Source: Glandiceps talaboti
Lineage: Eukaryota > Hemichordata > Enteropneusta > Spengelidae
Direction of reading: 5' to 3'
Length of the DNA: 64,000 nt
NCBI RefSeq assembly: GCF_964340395.1
Contig: NC_135568.1
Coordinates: 10,831,776-10,895,775, forward strand
The number at the start of each line of letters is the position of its first letter. Within the stretch, counting starts at the first letter, position 1. Shown one piece after another: positions 54,960-64,000 of the stretch. A model generated the notes under the pieces. The model had not been told where the DNA came from, searched no databases, and worked only from the letters and a program-made list of their open reading frames with translations. The position numbers and the translations under genes are program-made.

Positions 54960-55580
54960 CTAAAACCAAGCCTCAGCAGTGTGTAGTTGCATATTGAAGA
55001 TAGAGTGCAGCAAACAAACAAACATGCACCACTTCAGTAAAGTAAATCCTAGAGGGTTAACTTATAAATAGTATTCTCAGAGATAGTGTGTGGAATTTTG
55101 TTATTAGCAGTATAGAAATCAAAGTTATAAATCCTCTCCCTTATCCATGACTAACAGCCTGTGAAATTAATTTGTATGAGGTACAAGTATACAGCATGCT
55201 GAAAACTGACAAATAATGCAACACTTCAGTTAGTCAGACTCATAGAGGATTACCTTAAGTTGCACATACCGGTACTTATAAAAATAGTATTCACAGAGAT
55301 ATAGTGTATAATTCATTTAATAGTTGTGTAAGGAGTAGAGACCTCAAAGTTAAAGTTTAACCCCTCCTCCTCCCACTCCTCCTCCCCCTCCCCTCTCCTT
55401 CCCTAGTCCAAACTAACATGTGTCACACCAATGTGTATATGGTACATCTATATTGCAGAAAGGGTGCAGCAAAGAGTCTCACCAATGTGTATATGGTACA
55501 ATATTGCAGATAGGGTGCTGCAAACACACAACCATGTACCACTTCAGCAAAATAAACCCTATAGGATTAACTTATTTGTA
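54960..55580 (+). repeat. Three irregular units with a GCACCACTTCAGTAAA theme
   Basis: Recurring segments: GATAGAGTGCAGCAAACA, CCACTTCAGTAAAGTAAA, CCTAGAGGGTTAACTTATAA and AGTATTC(T/A)CAGAGATA. A polypyrimidine tract (55362-55405) lies before the third unit, which itself contains a short duplication of CACCAATGTGTATATGGTAC. Confidence 0.7.
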
Positions 55581-56762
55581 TAACTGTCTTCCACTTAGGA
55601 TTACAAATCTCCATTTATATAGTGAGTGGGTCATCATACAAATAAATATGTTTGCACTAGGTTATTTTGGACTGTGGCAAACATGTGTGTTTGAATTCAG
55701 CTATTTTGAACTGTAAGTCATCCTGATAATGTGTTTGGACTCTGTTTGCATTGGGCTTGGACTGGACTAGATTTTGTTTTTTATCTGAAGTACAGGGATT
55801 CCACTCAACCTAATAGAGTTCAGATGTTGTGCAGTATTCACTTTTAAGTTTGAGTGTATACATAATTCATTAGTAATGCAGGGGTTTGAAAGTAGAATGC
55901 TATCCCAGAAACTTGACAAATACTATTCAGTCCAAATGGTAGATTGTGATTGTGAGCAAGGTTTCTATGCCAAGGTTACACTGGTAATTAACACTTATTA
56001 GAGAGAAGAAAATTAGTAAGTTACATTTACATCTACATGTTTAGCTTTCAATGTTCTCATAATTTTCTCCGAAATGAAGACCTCAAAAAACAGTGTAGAT
56101 ATAAAAGTATAAAGTTAAAATACTTATCATTTGAGAAAGAAAGACAGTCAACAGGTTGTATAGTGAAATCAGTTCAAAAAGAGCTTGGATTTCTGACCTT
56201 TTTTGCACTTAGCTTTCTTTTTTCAAAAATTTTGTTTCGAATGGATTGATAACCTGACCACACAACCACAGACAAGTAAGAAACAGTCCAGAAAATTTTG
56301 TTTATTATTCAATAGAAGGAGCTTCACACTTGAAAAATTGCCTCAGTATAATGTTTGTGCAAGAGCTCAAGAAGTGTGAAGCTCTTTGTAAATTTGTTTA
56401 CTTCCCATGATGCCTTGCCCCAATCTAGTACAGGCTGAGCCAGATTTGCCAATTTACAAGCTTTATTTTAGTGAGACTGGAATGCAATAATAGAATAGCA
56501 ATGACTGTTCTGTGTTTTCTAAGCTTAAAAAAATGAAATTAGCCCCACCTGTGTTCCCCTTTGATAGCAGAAATTTGATGGCTTTGACCTTTTAGACCAC
56601 TTAGTAATCGTTAATTATTAAACTCATACAGTCCTGGTTCAGGTAGTCAGTCATGACCAGTATTGGAACTGCTGATTTAACCTTCATACAATTTTAATGT
56701 ACACGTTTTCTGAGTTTGAAAACAGACAACAAAGATCACAGGTGTTAAGAACTAAATAACTG

Positions 56763-56801
56763 ATGACTGATTTGTGTAAATGTGGTTGTGGTGGTGCTAT
56801 G
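56763..56801 (+). CDS. Weak candidate first coding exon (13 codons)
   Basis: ATG followed by TDLCKCGCGGAM and then GTAAGT in phase 0. Cys-rich, like an acylated N-terminus, but so short that chance is the default explanation. Listed only because the phase agrees with 44721 and 60799. Confidence 0.12.
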
Positions 56802-57599
56802 GTAAGTAGACATTAGTTATTTTCATACATGCACTTTGTAAACAGTGTAAACTCAACACTTTGTAATTAGCTTGTTCAAATGTTACCATGTTTCCACACA
56901 TACTATTCCTCCTAGGTGATAGGCTACACAAACTGCACTGGGTGATAGATTATCTCATGTGATAAGATGATTAGAGTATATCACTTGGTCAGGGTAGATT
57001 CTATAGAAGTGCCAGGGTCCCTATAATTAGACTTGCCTATGTATTCAGTTTTGAATCATATGCTGTTTTGTAGCCTGGAGACTTGGCTATGTCATGTCAG
57101 ATAGTCATGCCTATGGGCTGCAGCTGTCTTGTACAACATATCAACATGTACTAGAATAGGCTTGTGACTCCATGGCTACAGGGTCTGTTGCTATGACAAT
57201 GCCTTTTTGCCAGTCTTCATAGCCAAGTTTCTGGGCGACGGCGCATGTGGTTCAAAACTGAACTCCATGTAGTCTAGCTACTGTCCGTTGCTTCAAAGGT
57301 GTCTCTTAACCTGTCTAGCTATAATATAAGTAGAGATTTCAAGCCACAGATAGCCTATAGACAATATATTCCATAAGACTCCTACCAGTGCAATGGTTTG
57401 CTAAAGATTATAAAGCACCTTGGTAAACAGAGGTGAGATTTCCATATCATGTACTTTAATTTTGTATCCTGGTGAAATATGTTGGAAACTAAGGTAATTT
57501 TTATTTACATGAAAACATGCAAACAGTGAACCCTCAGAATAAGACAGCCAAAGGTAACATCATTAAATTGTGCTAGTCTGACTCTCCTGTAGGCTGTGT

Positions 57600-57930
57600 C
57601 ATATAATATTCTTTATGGTTAGTAGCCAGCTTTGAACCTGCAGGTTACAGGTTCAAGCCCTGTTGCTGCCATTTGTTTCTGAATGGCTAAAGTCCTTGGG
57701 CAAGATTTGAACCACAACTGTGCCTCAGTCAACCAAGCTGTATATTAATTGGGGACCTGGTAGGATAGAGGCTACAATGTGAATGCTTTAATCCTATGTG
57801 CTTGTAAAGGATTGTATGCTCACATAGAATTGAAGTATGAAGGGCTGTTTTGTCGCCATTGATTTATGTCAGGGGTAATAATTGCAAAGAGCTTTGAGCA
57901 CAGAGTGGGAAAGAGCTATATAAAAACTAA
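57600..57930 (+). mobile_element. S1 SINE, fullest copy
   Basis: B-box GGTTCAAGCCC at 57650-57660, then GCTGCCATTTGTTTCTGAAT, GGGCAAGATTTGAACCACAA, AGTCAACCAAGCTGTATA and GGGGACCTGGTAGGATAGAG. The tail is GAGCTTTGAGCACAGAGTGG, AAAGAGCTATATAAAA, typical of tRNA-type SINE 3' ends. Confidence 0.8.
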
Positions 57931-59229
57931 CATTATCATGGTCCAATGTGTGTGCATGTCTAATCTATTAAATAGTCCAATAAAGTGACAGTCTGTAACA
58001 GAAGCCCCATTTTTGGCTTAAGTAAATGTACTAAAATACAAATACACAAGTCATTCTGTAACTTATTAAGAAGTTAATTTTGGCAACAGTGTCATAACTG
58101 TGGTGTGGTTGATGTTAAATCATACATGTCGTGAATTTTTTTGTCTCCAAAAATATTTGTATAATGTCATTTCTTGTATTGCTTTGAATGCCGTATCATT
58201 ATAACTTACTATCATTATTGTTAGAAATGTGATAATTTGTAATTGTTTATAATTCTTTATACATATCTCATGTTGATATTAATTGTTATTCATATATGCC
58301 ATAGTTATGAAAAACAAGCAGTGAATTAAAGTGACATATATAGAAAAATAACAGTCTTCATACATATGGGTGAATGCTATGAATGTCTTTTGAAATAATC
58401 AAGAGACACTTTAATAACAAGTCCTAAAGCAGAATATTGAAAAACACAAAAAACAGAGATTGTTTGATATGAAAGCAAATTTTTTTGGAGGTAAGAAGAA
58501 AGAATATGATATTGTGTTATGCAGATATGATTAGATTCTTGTATAATTGGTCACCCTCTTTCTGACACCTATCTCCCCTTTATTTTCAAAAAGTAAATTG
58601 ACCCACCTTTGAAAATAACTGGATTATACCAAATTACTTGTGAAAATAGGGTAGTATGATTAAAAAATAAGGGGACTATTTTGAAATAACTTGAGGAATG
58701 TGTGTGTGAGTGGAACTCTTCAAAGTTTATCACTATGGACAGATAGCGTCCTGATTTATCTAATTTTGATAACATTTAGGACTCAATTTGGAGTTATTCT
58801 TAAAAGAATGTATTCAAGTTGTAGTGAAGGACCTCTGACACATTCTGCAGTTGCTGAGATTTTAGAAAATGTCATTGTGTCCCCAATTCGTGAATCTGTG
58901 CGCTGAACAGGAATAATATGTGGTCTATTCTCAGGTCTCAGGCGTCATGATCCTGAGCCTAGGGGCACTGGATATTTGATTTTTCATTTTTGGGTGTTTT
59001 TAACCATCTGGTATGTTGGTATTTGCCCCTGGTAATTAGATACCATTTCTCAATTATTATTTTCTGTTCAGCTGATTTCAAATATAGGGACATTAAAGAG
59101 CCTTGTCACATTGAGTTGATAGACAAGGAGTGACAAAACCCTAATGTTTATACAAGCATTTTCTTTCTGACTGTAGAGAAATGTGGGACAACCGAATACA
59201 ATCATATTCTTGCAACTTTTCGTTAGAGA

Positions 59230-59515
59230 GGAAAATAATAGCTTTTCTGAATGTTTTTACTCTTATATCTAGCACCACAAAGCCAATGACATAAACACAC
59301 ATTGTTGTGACGGAGAACAACCAGGATATAAATGCCATACTTTCTGTTTGAATACATATAACTTGGCTTGTGCGTCATGGTGTAATAGTCTAAGAATATA
59401 TCCAAGCATTGTCATAAGACCATATACTGGAGTTATGTAGTGTTTTTACAGTAACTGTAGAATGTTCCGCAAAGAGGAAATTGTTTGGTTAATCTTTCAT
59501 TATGACAGTACTTCC
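59230..59515 (+). repeat. Dispersed repeat, second member of the 5440-5770 family
   Basis: Matching blocks occur in the same order as in CDC27 intron 4, including TTTCTGAATGT, GGAGAACAAC, TTTCTGTTTGAATACATA(T)AACTTGGCTTG and TATGACAGTACTT. Confidence 0.6.
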
Positions 59516-60228
59516 AAATATAACCATAATTAGACCTTGTCAGCATGGTAGGGGCAGAATTCAATTAGGTGTAAGGGTATAGCACAATTAATCTTCCTTT
59601 TTCAAATTGATGATTTTTTAAATAAATTGACAAAATGAACTTGAAATGAAAGTGAATCATTTAAGACTTAGGTAGCTAATGTTTTATTTCAATAAATAAA
59701 TAAGTAAATTGATTTATATTTTTAAAAAAATAAAAATTCTACTCACACAATCAAAAACCCTTTTTTGGAAGTGAATCTCAATTTTTTGGAATAGTATATG
59801 TTGGGGTTTAATTTTTTAAAGCTCATGTAGGTATTGAATGAAAGTGAATTTATTTCATTTATTTACTTATCTCATTTTTCAATCATGCTCCTAGTCAATA
59901 TAAAATAAATTATATTTAGTGTAAGAATCACGATATTTATTTCAGCCGTCATTTCAAATTCAAACATGAAAAAAGTCAATTTGATGTGATTTATGAAAAA
60001 AATTAGTATCACTTTATAATAACTTAAACTTAAGATTATATATGTTAGTGCAAGGAACATTTGCCAAAGTATGAAGTGATAAGAAAAATGTTGTCACATA
60101 AAGTCAAAAAAATTGCTGATGGCTAATCCAACATTTTTTCTTAATTTGTTAGTGGGTATGAAGGAAAACAATCTCCAGTTTCTAAAAAAATAAATATTCT
60201 TTATCAAAAAGTACATCGATGTTTTGGT

Positions 60229-60256
60229 CTCACACAAGAGACCTTCTTCAGGGATT
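60229..60256 (-). other. Possible Penelope-like 3' end remnant
   Basis: The - strand reads CCCTGAAGAAGGTCTCTTGT then GTGAGACC, translating as PEEGLL. A -PEEG- plus small hairpin (GGTCTC/GAGACC) resembles the region downstream of Penelope-like element reading frames, from memory. No reverse transcriptase is seen nearby. Confidence 0.2.
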
Positions 60257-60798
60257 TAAAAATGAAAAAAATAAAATGGAACAATGATAAACAAATATAT
60301 GTTAAAACTATATTAAACTGGAATGTAACACTGAGAAAGGGTATACAAAAAGTGAGTGAAAGCACAAAGTAAAAAAATAGAATTAATTAATTTGTTGTTT
60401 GCAGAATTCAGTTTGTAACAGTTTACAATCAGATAGGGTGACCTAAACAAGTTGTGATGGAAGACACCCTAGTTTCTAGTATAAAATCTTGTTTGTAATT
60501 GATTGGTGGAAAATATAGTATCAGATGGCCTGGGGTGTTACTAGAGTTGAGTTGGATGACTTGATCTGCCAGTCTCATGCTGGTTGTGTACAATGACCTT
60601 GTTGGTATAGCTACATCAATGATGACATACTTCCTATATCTACAAATACCATGATGTTGTACTATATACACTGTCAGAGAAAGTACAGGGTGTAGTCTTC
60701 GTCTGATGTTATCTATTTCTGAGTTGGAGTTTTCACTTTGTGAAGTGATCTCACACTGAGTTTATTTTTATATTCATCACCGCTGTTACTGCCTAGTC

Positions 60799-60834
60799 AT
60801 GGGAAACCGTTGCTGTAAAAAGACCGAAAAAAAG
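60799..60834 (+). CDS. Candidate first coding exon with N-myristoylation/palmitoylation signal
   Basis: ATG opens MGNRCCKKTEKK and reaches AAG|GTAAGA in phase 0. Gly2-Asn3 with a Cys pair and following basic residues is the usual pattern of a dually acylated, membrane-targeted N-terminus. The gene body would lie beyond 64000; no further exon was found in the remaining 3.2 kb. I do not recognise the protein. The basic tail may also be by chance in AT-rich DNA. Confidence 0.35.
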
Positions 60835-60884
60835 GTAAGATTTCAAAAACATATATCTTAACGCAAGTACTAATAGAACATATG

Positions 60885-61690
60885 TTTACTAGCTGCACAG
60901 ATAAGAAAAATCCTATTTTGCAAGTGCATTTATATCGTAACATATTTACTTTCCTTCGAATGTGATAATCAATTCTAAAATGGACAACTCATCCCTTGTA
61001 ATTGATAAGAGTAAGAGAACAATTCCAAATAAATATATTGTTACATTAGTGTATTTGTTTCTGCACAGCTTTGTAGGGAAGTCTTGATAAATTTTACTAG
61101 TGTCTTTATATCTTACCATATTTACTTTCCTTCGAATGTGATAATCAATTCTAAAATAGACAACTCGTCCCCTGAAATTGATAAGACTTGGAGAACAATT
61201 TCAAATAAATATATTATACCATTTGTATTATCAAACAAAACATACATTTACTTTCTGTACAGCTCAGAGAAGTCTTAAACTTTGTAAACTAGTATGTTTG
61301 TATTTTGTCATATTTACTTTCCCTTGAATGTGATATTCAAATTTTAAAATCATAGACAACTATTCCCTTGATATTGGTAAAACCTAGAGAATGAATTCCA
61401 ATAAATATATTTTGCCATTTGTCATATTTGAAAAAAAAACCACAATTACTCTCTGTAAATTCGAGAGAAGTCTTAACTTTGTCAGACTATTTATGTGATA
61501 ATCAATTCTGAAAATGACAACTCGTCCCTTGATACTGGTAAGGCCTGGAGAATGAATTCAAATAAATATATTCTGACATTTGTATTTTAGAAAACGTTTA
61601 CTCTCTGTACATCTTAGACAAATCTAACTTTGTTAAGATTTATATCTCCATGTATTTATATACTTTCCTCAAAGTTTAAAATGTGATAAC
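60885..61690 (+). repeat. Four to five tandem units of about 190 bp
   Basis: Each unit has CATATTTACTTTCCTTCGAA, TGTGATAATCAATTCTAAAA, GACAACTCRTCCCTTG, GGAGAACAATTTCAAATAAA, TATATT and then a TTTCTGTACAGCTCAGAGAA-like segment. It starts 50 nt after the candidate exon at 60799. Every unit carries AATAAA. Confidence 0.88.
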
Positions 61691-62254
61691 CAGCCCTTAC
61701 ATTAATCGTAAAATTAATAATTACTCAGCTGGTGTTCATAAAACTACACAGAATATCAAGAGAAATGGACGTATGAAATTGCTTACATATGATGTACACT
61801 CACGTCCTGTTTTTAGCTGTATAACATTTGTATGCAACTGAGATGACTTCCTGAAACTCTAGACCAGCTATAGACATTTCATACAATGTAACAATACCAC
61901 CAGGCATGTAATAACAAGGCCATATTTTAATAATTACTGTTATTTCGCCCACCATAATCGGCAGAATTACATTTTGAATTGAGATCTTGTCGTGTTGAGG
62001 TTTGTGATATTGTTAATAAGTATTGTCATGTATTATTCATCAGATCTGATTAATCATATATAAACCTGCCAGCTTCCATGATGTGTAACTGTTTCATGCG
62101 TCATTAATTTTTACATGCAGTGTCCCTTGGGGCAAAAGATTTACTTTTTCTCTTTTTGCTAGTAGCTGTGATGGAAATAGTTAGAATAGAACTCATTAAA
62201 AGTTTGGTAGAGGGTTTATTTTAAGTGTATATGTGCAAAATTATCACAATTATC

Positions 62255-62422
62255 ATTGTCATCATCATCATCATCATCTTTACCACCATCATCATCACCA
62301 CCACTACCACCATCACCATCAACATCATCTTTACCACCACCACCACTACCACCATCGCCATCATCATCATCATGTTTACCACCACCAACACCACCACCAT
62401 CATCAATCATCATCACCAACAC

Positions 62423-62494
<72 letters not shown>

Positions 62495-62560
62495 ACATTA
62501 TCACTAATCATCATCACCCTCACCACCACCACCACCACCACCACCACCATCATCATCACT
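62255..62560. repeat. (CAT)n/(CAC)n trinucleotide tract
   Basis: CAT repeats alternate with CAC blocks; the longest pure CAT run is at about 62425-62493. Poly-His, Ser, Ile and Asp frames are artefacts. Confidence 0.97.
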
Positions 62561-63777
62561 AGCTCAAAATCTAATTTTGCAATGAATATCATTAATTTTA
62601 AACTGAATATCCACAATGTCAAATACTAAAATTGATGAAATTTAGATTTCCACACCATCATCATCATTTAGACAATTTTACTTTTAGTAGAACAATAAAC
62701 CTTAGGATTTGTAACATTATTTCACTTTATTCACTTTAGTTATCCATCAGTCTGTCAAATGAATTGTCTGTTTCACTTTTATTGTCAGGTATTTATACTT
62801 CAGCTGTACATACTTCAGAAAGTTCAGTTTCCATATGTTCACTCAAAACAAAGGTTAAATGTACACTATACAGATTTCAATTAACGTTAACATTCTATAA
62901 ATATGTCATACAAGTGTATTATCAATTACAATTATCAATTATTTCAGTAGTTGGTAGAAAGAATGTCATCACCAGTGTGTTAACTCATTGTCATATTTTT
63001 TTTTATTTTTTTCTTCATTAATTTAATCTAAGAACAGGAAAATCACAGCTGTGCAGGAAAATATTCTTAAACTGTTCAATATGTAAATCTAAATTTCAAA
63101 AATATAAAATTGACTTTTTTCAGACAAGAAATCAACTGGTGTTATTACCAATATTCATTCATTCATTCATTCATTCATTTATTACAAGTGTCAAATTCAA
63201 AATGTACATAACAGTAGTAGCAAAATTATAGTAATTTTAGTATACTATAATTATAAACAAAACAGAATTGGCAATTTTGGAGTCCAAAAACTAGTTTTTC
63301 GCTAGTCGAGTTTGGCTTCACTAAAATTCTCTTTTTGACAAGAAATTAGAAATTAATAAGTGATGTCACCACTAAAAAGGTGTGAATCTTTTTTCTTTCT
63401 TTCTTTCTTTTTCTTTTTTTTTTGACAAGAAATCAGTCAGTTATGTTTACTAAGGATAATTGTATCACTTGGTTGTGCCATAACTGTTATCTGGTAGCAA
63501 CATTCAGTTGTTGATGTTGTATTTTACACTCAGTATAAATAACTCAATATAAATATTTACACAGTGTATAAACTACTTGGTTGTAGTGGTGTGGTGAACA
63601 GAAGTGTTATGTCTGTGTTTATAAAACATTGCCACTATTATGCCACTATGTTGATCTCAAAGTTATCTATGGTGTCAATGAAAGTTATCCATGGATACAG
63701 TGATTATGATATAGTCACCTTGAAGTCTTGCTGTTGTGTTCCCCTTAGTACACTGTGTACCATGGAAATGTATCTAT
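62561..63777. other. No gene seen
   Basis: AT-rich DNA. Short (CATT)n near 63156-63182 and a T/C-rich run near 63390-63423 are the only structures noticed. Confidence 0.6.
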
Positions 63778-64000
63778 TAGCCATGCTATACTGTAGAACA
63801 GAACAGTATGGATTCCAGGCTACAAATAGCCATGCTATACTGTAGAACAGGACAGTATGGGTTCCAGGCTACAAATAGCCATGCTATACTGTAGAACAGG
63901 ACAGTATGGATTCCAGGCTACAAATAGCCATGCTATACTGTAGAACAGGACAGTATGGATTCCATGCAACAAATAGCCATGTTATATTGTAGAACAGGAC
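63778..64000 (+). repeat. 49-bp tandem repeat running off the window edge
   Basis: Units start at 63778, 63827, 63876, 63925 and 63974: TAGCCATGCTATACTGTAGA, ACAGGACAGTATGGATTCCA, GGCTACAAA. They are nearly identical (one or a few substitutions each), so the expansion is recent. Array length is unknown because the window ends inside it. Confidence 0.97.

Larger units (their letters stand above)
44829..60798. other. Large intron or intergenic region made of local tandem duplications
   Basis: Sixteen kilobases without a supportable complete gene. Most recognisable structure is unrelated short tandem duplications at 45820, 50360, 51209, 51810, 52630, 53120 and 54960, plus two S1 SINE copies and a CTCF-type site. 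46.6-49.5, 55.8-57.5 and 58-59 kb show nothing I recognise. Confidence 0.6.

Noticed and set aside
60429-60671. 80-codon - strand frame (MYIVQHHGICRYRKY...)
   Set aside because: Considered as the end of a Penelope-like element because of the PEEG-like motif nearby, but no conserved reverse transcriptase or GIY-YIG residues are visible.
62221-62629. Poly-His, poly-Ser, poly-Ile and poly-Asp frames
   Set aside because: CAT/CAC trinucleotide repeat.

Overview
The window is eukaryotic nuclear DNA. Its genes are split into many short exons by GT-AG introns, it is AT-rich, and it is dense in microsatellites, local tandem duplications, SINE-like elements and small inverted-repeat transposons (MITEs). 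The proteins are clearly animal. The organism is probably a marine invertebrate, perhaps a non-vertebrate deuterostome, but the sequence alone does not settle the phylum. No bacterial or viral gene organisation was seen.

Two protein-coding genes can be reconstructed completely. (1) Positions 1747-20074 on the + strand hold a 19-exon CDC27/APC3 gene, the TPR scaffold subunit of the anaphase-promoting complex (842 aa). Its frame is continuous across every junction. (2) Positions 31967-37965 on the - strand hold a 6-exon homologue of SHFL (Shiftless, C19orf66), known in vertebrates as an interferon-induced inhibitor of programmed ribosomal frameshifting (295 aa). Its zinc-ribbon core and the GSTV..LSQ block match the human protein from memory. 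The N-terminus reads instead as a KH-like RNA-binding fold, and the C-terminal tail is different. The two genes converge on an 11.9-kb geneless interval.

Layout: 1-1746, upstream region of CDC27, with a DR1 half-site pair, a CCAAT/CRE/E-box cluster and a 74-bp palindrome. 1747-20074, CDC27; its introns hold at least ten repeats or transposons, including a 968-bp element with 32-bp perfect terminal repeats, a 7-bp target duplication and an antisense PHD-finger fragment. 20045-20396, a 58-59 bp tandem repeat whose first unit contains the CDC27 stop codon. 20.4-32 kb, intergenic, with MITEs, a splice-donor-like antisense array (24.1-24.6 kb) and a CTCF-consensus site. 32-38 kb, SHFL. 38-44.7 kb, intergenic, with a long inverted duplication and a G-quadruplex tract. 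44.7-64 kb, no complete gene: three possible short first coding exons on the + strand (44721, 56763, 60799, all ending in phase 0 at GT donors) sit in a landscape built from many different short tandem duplications. If real, they would be alternative starts of a gene whose body lies beyond the right edge.

The most promising points for follow-up are the KH-SHFL architecture in an invertebrate antiviral-type gene, the PHD-carrying transposon, the repeat that both ends the CDC27 reading frame and repeats octamer plus CRE-like motifs, and the oppositely oriented CTCF-consensus sites bracketing SHFL. Repeat boundaries are read by eye and are approximate unless target duplications are stated.
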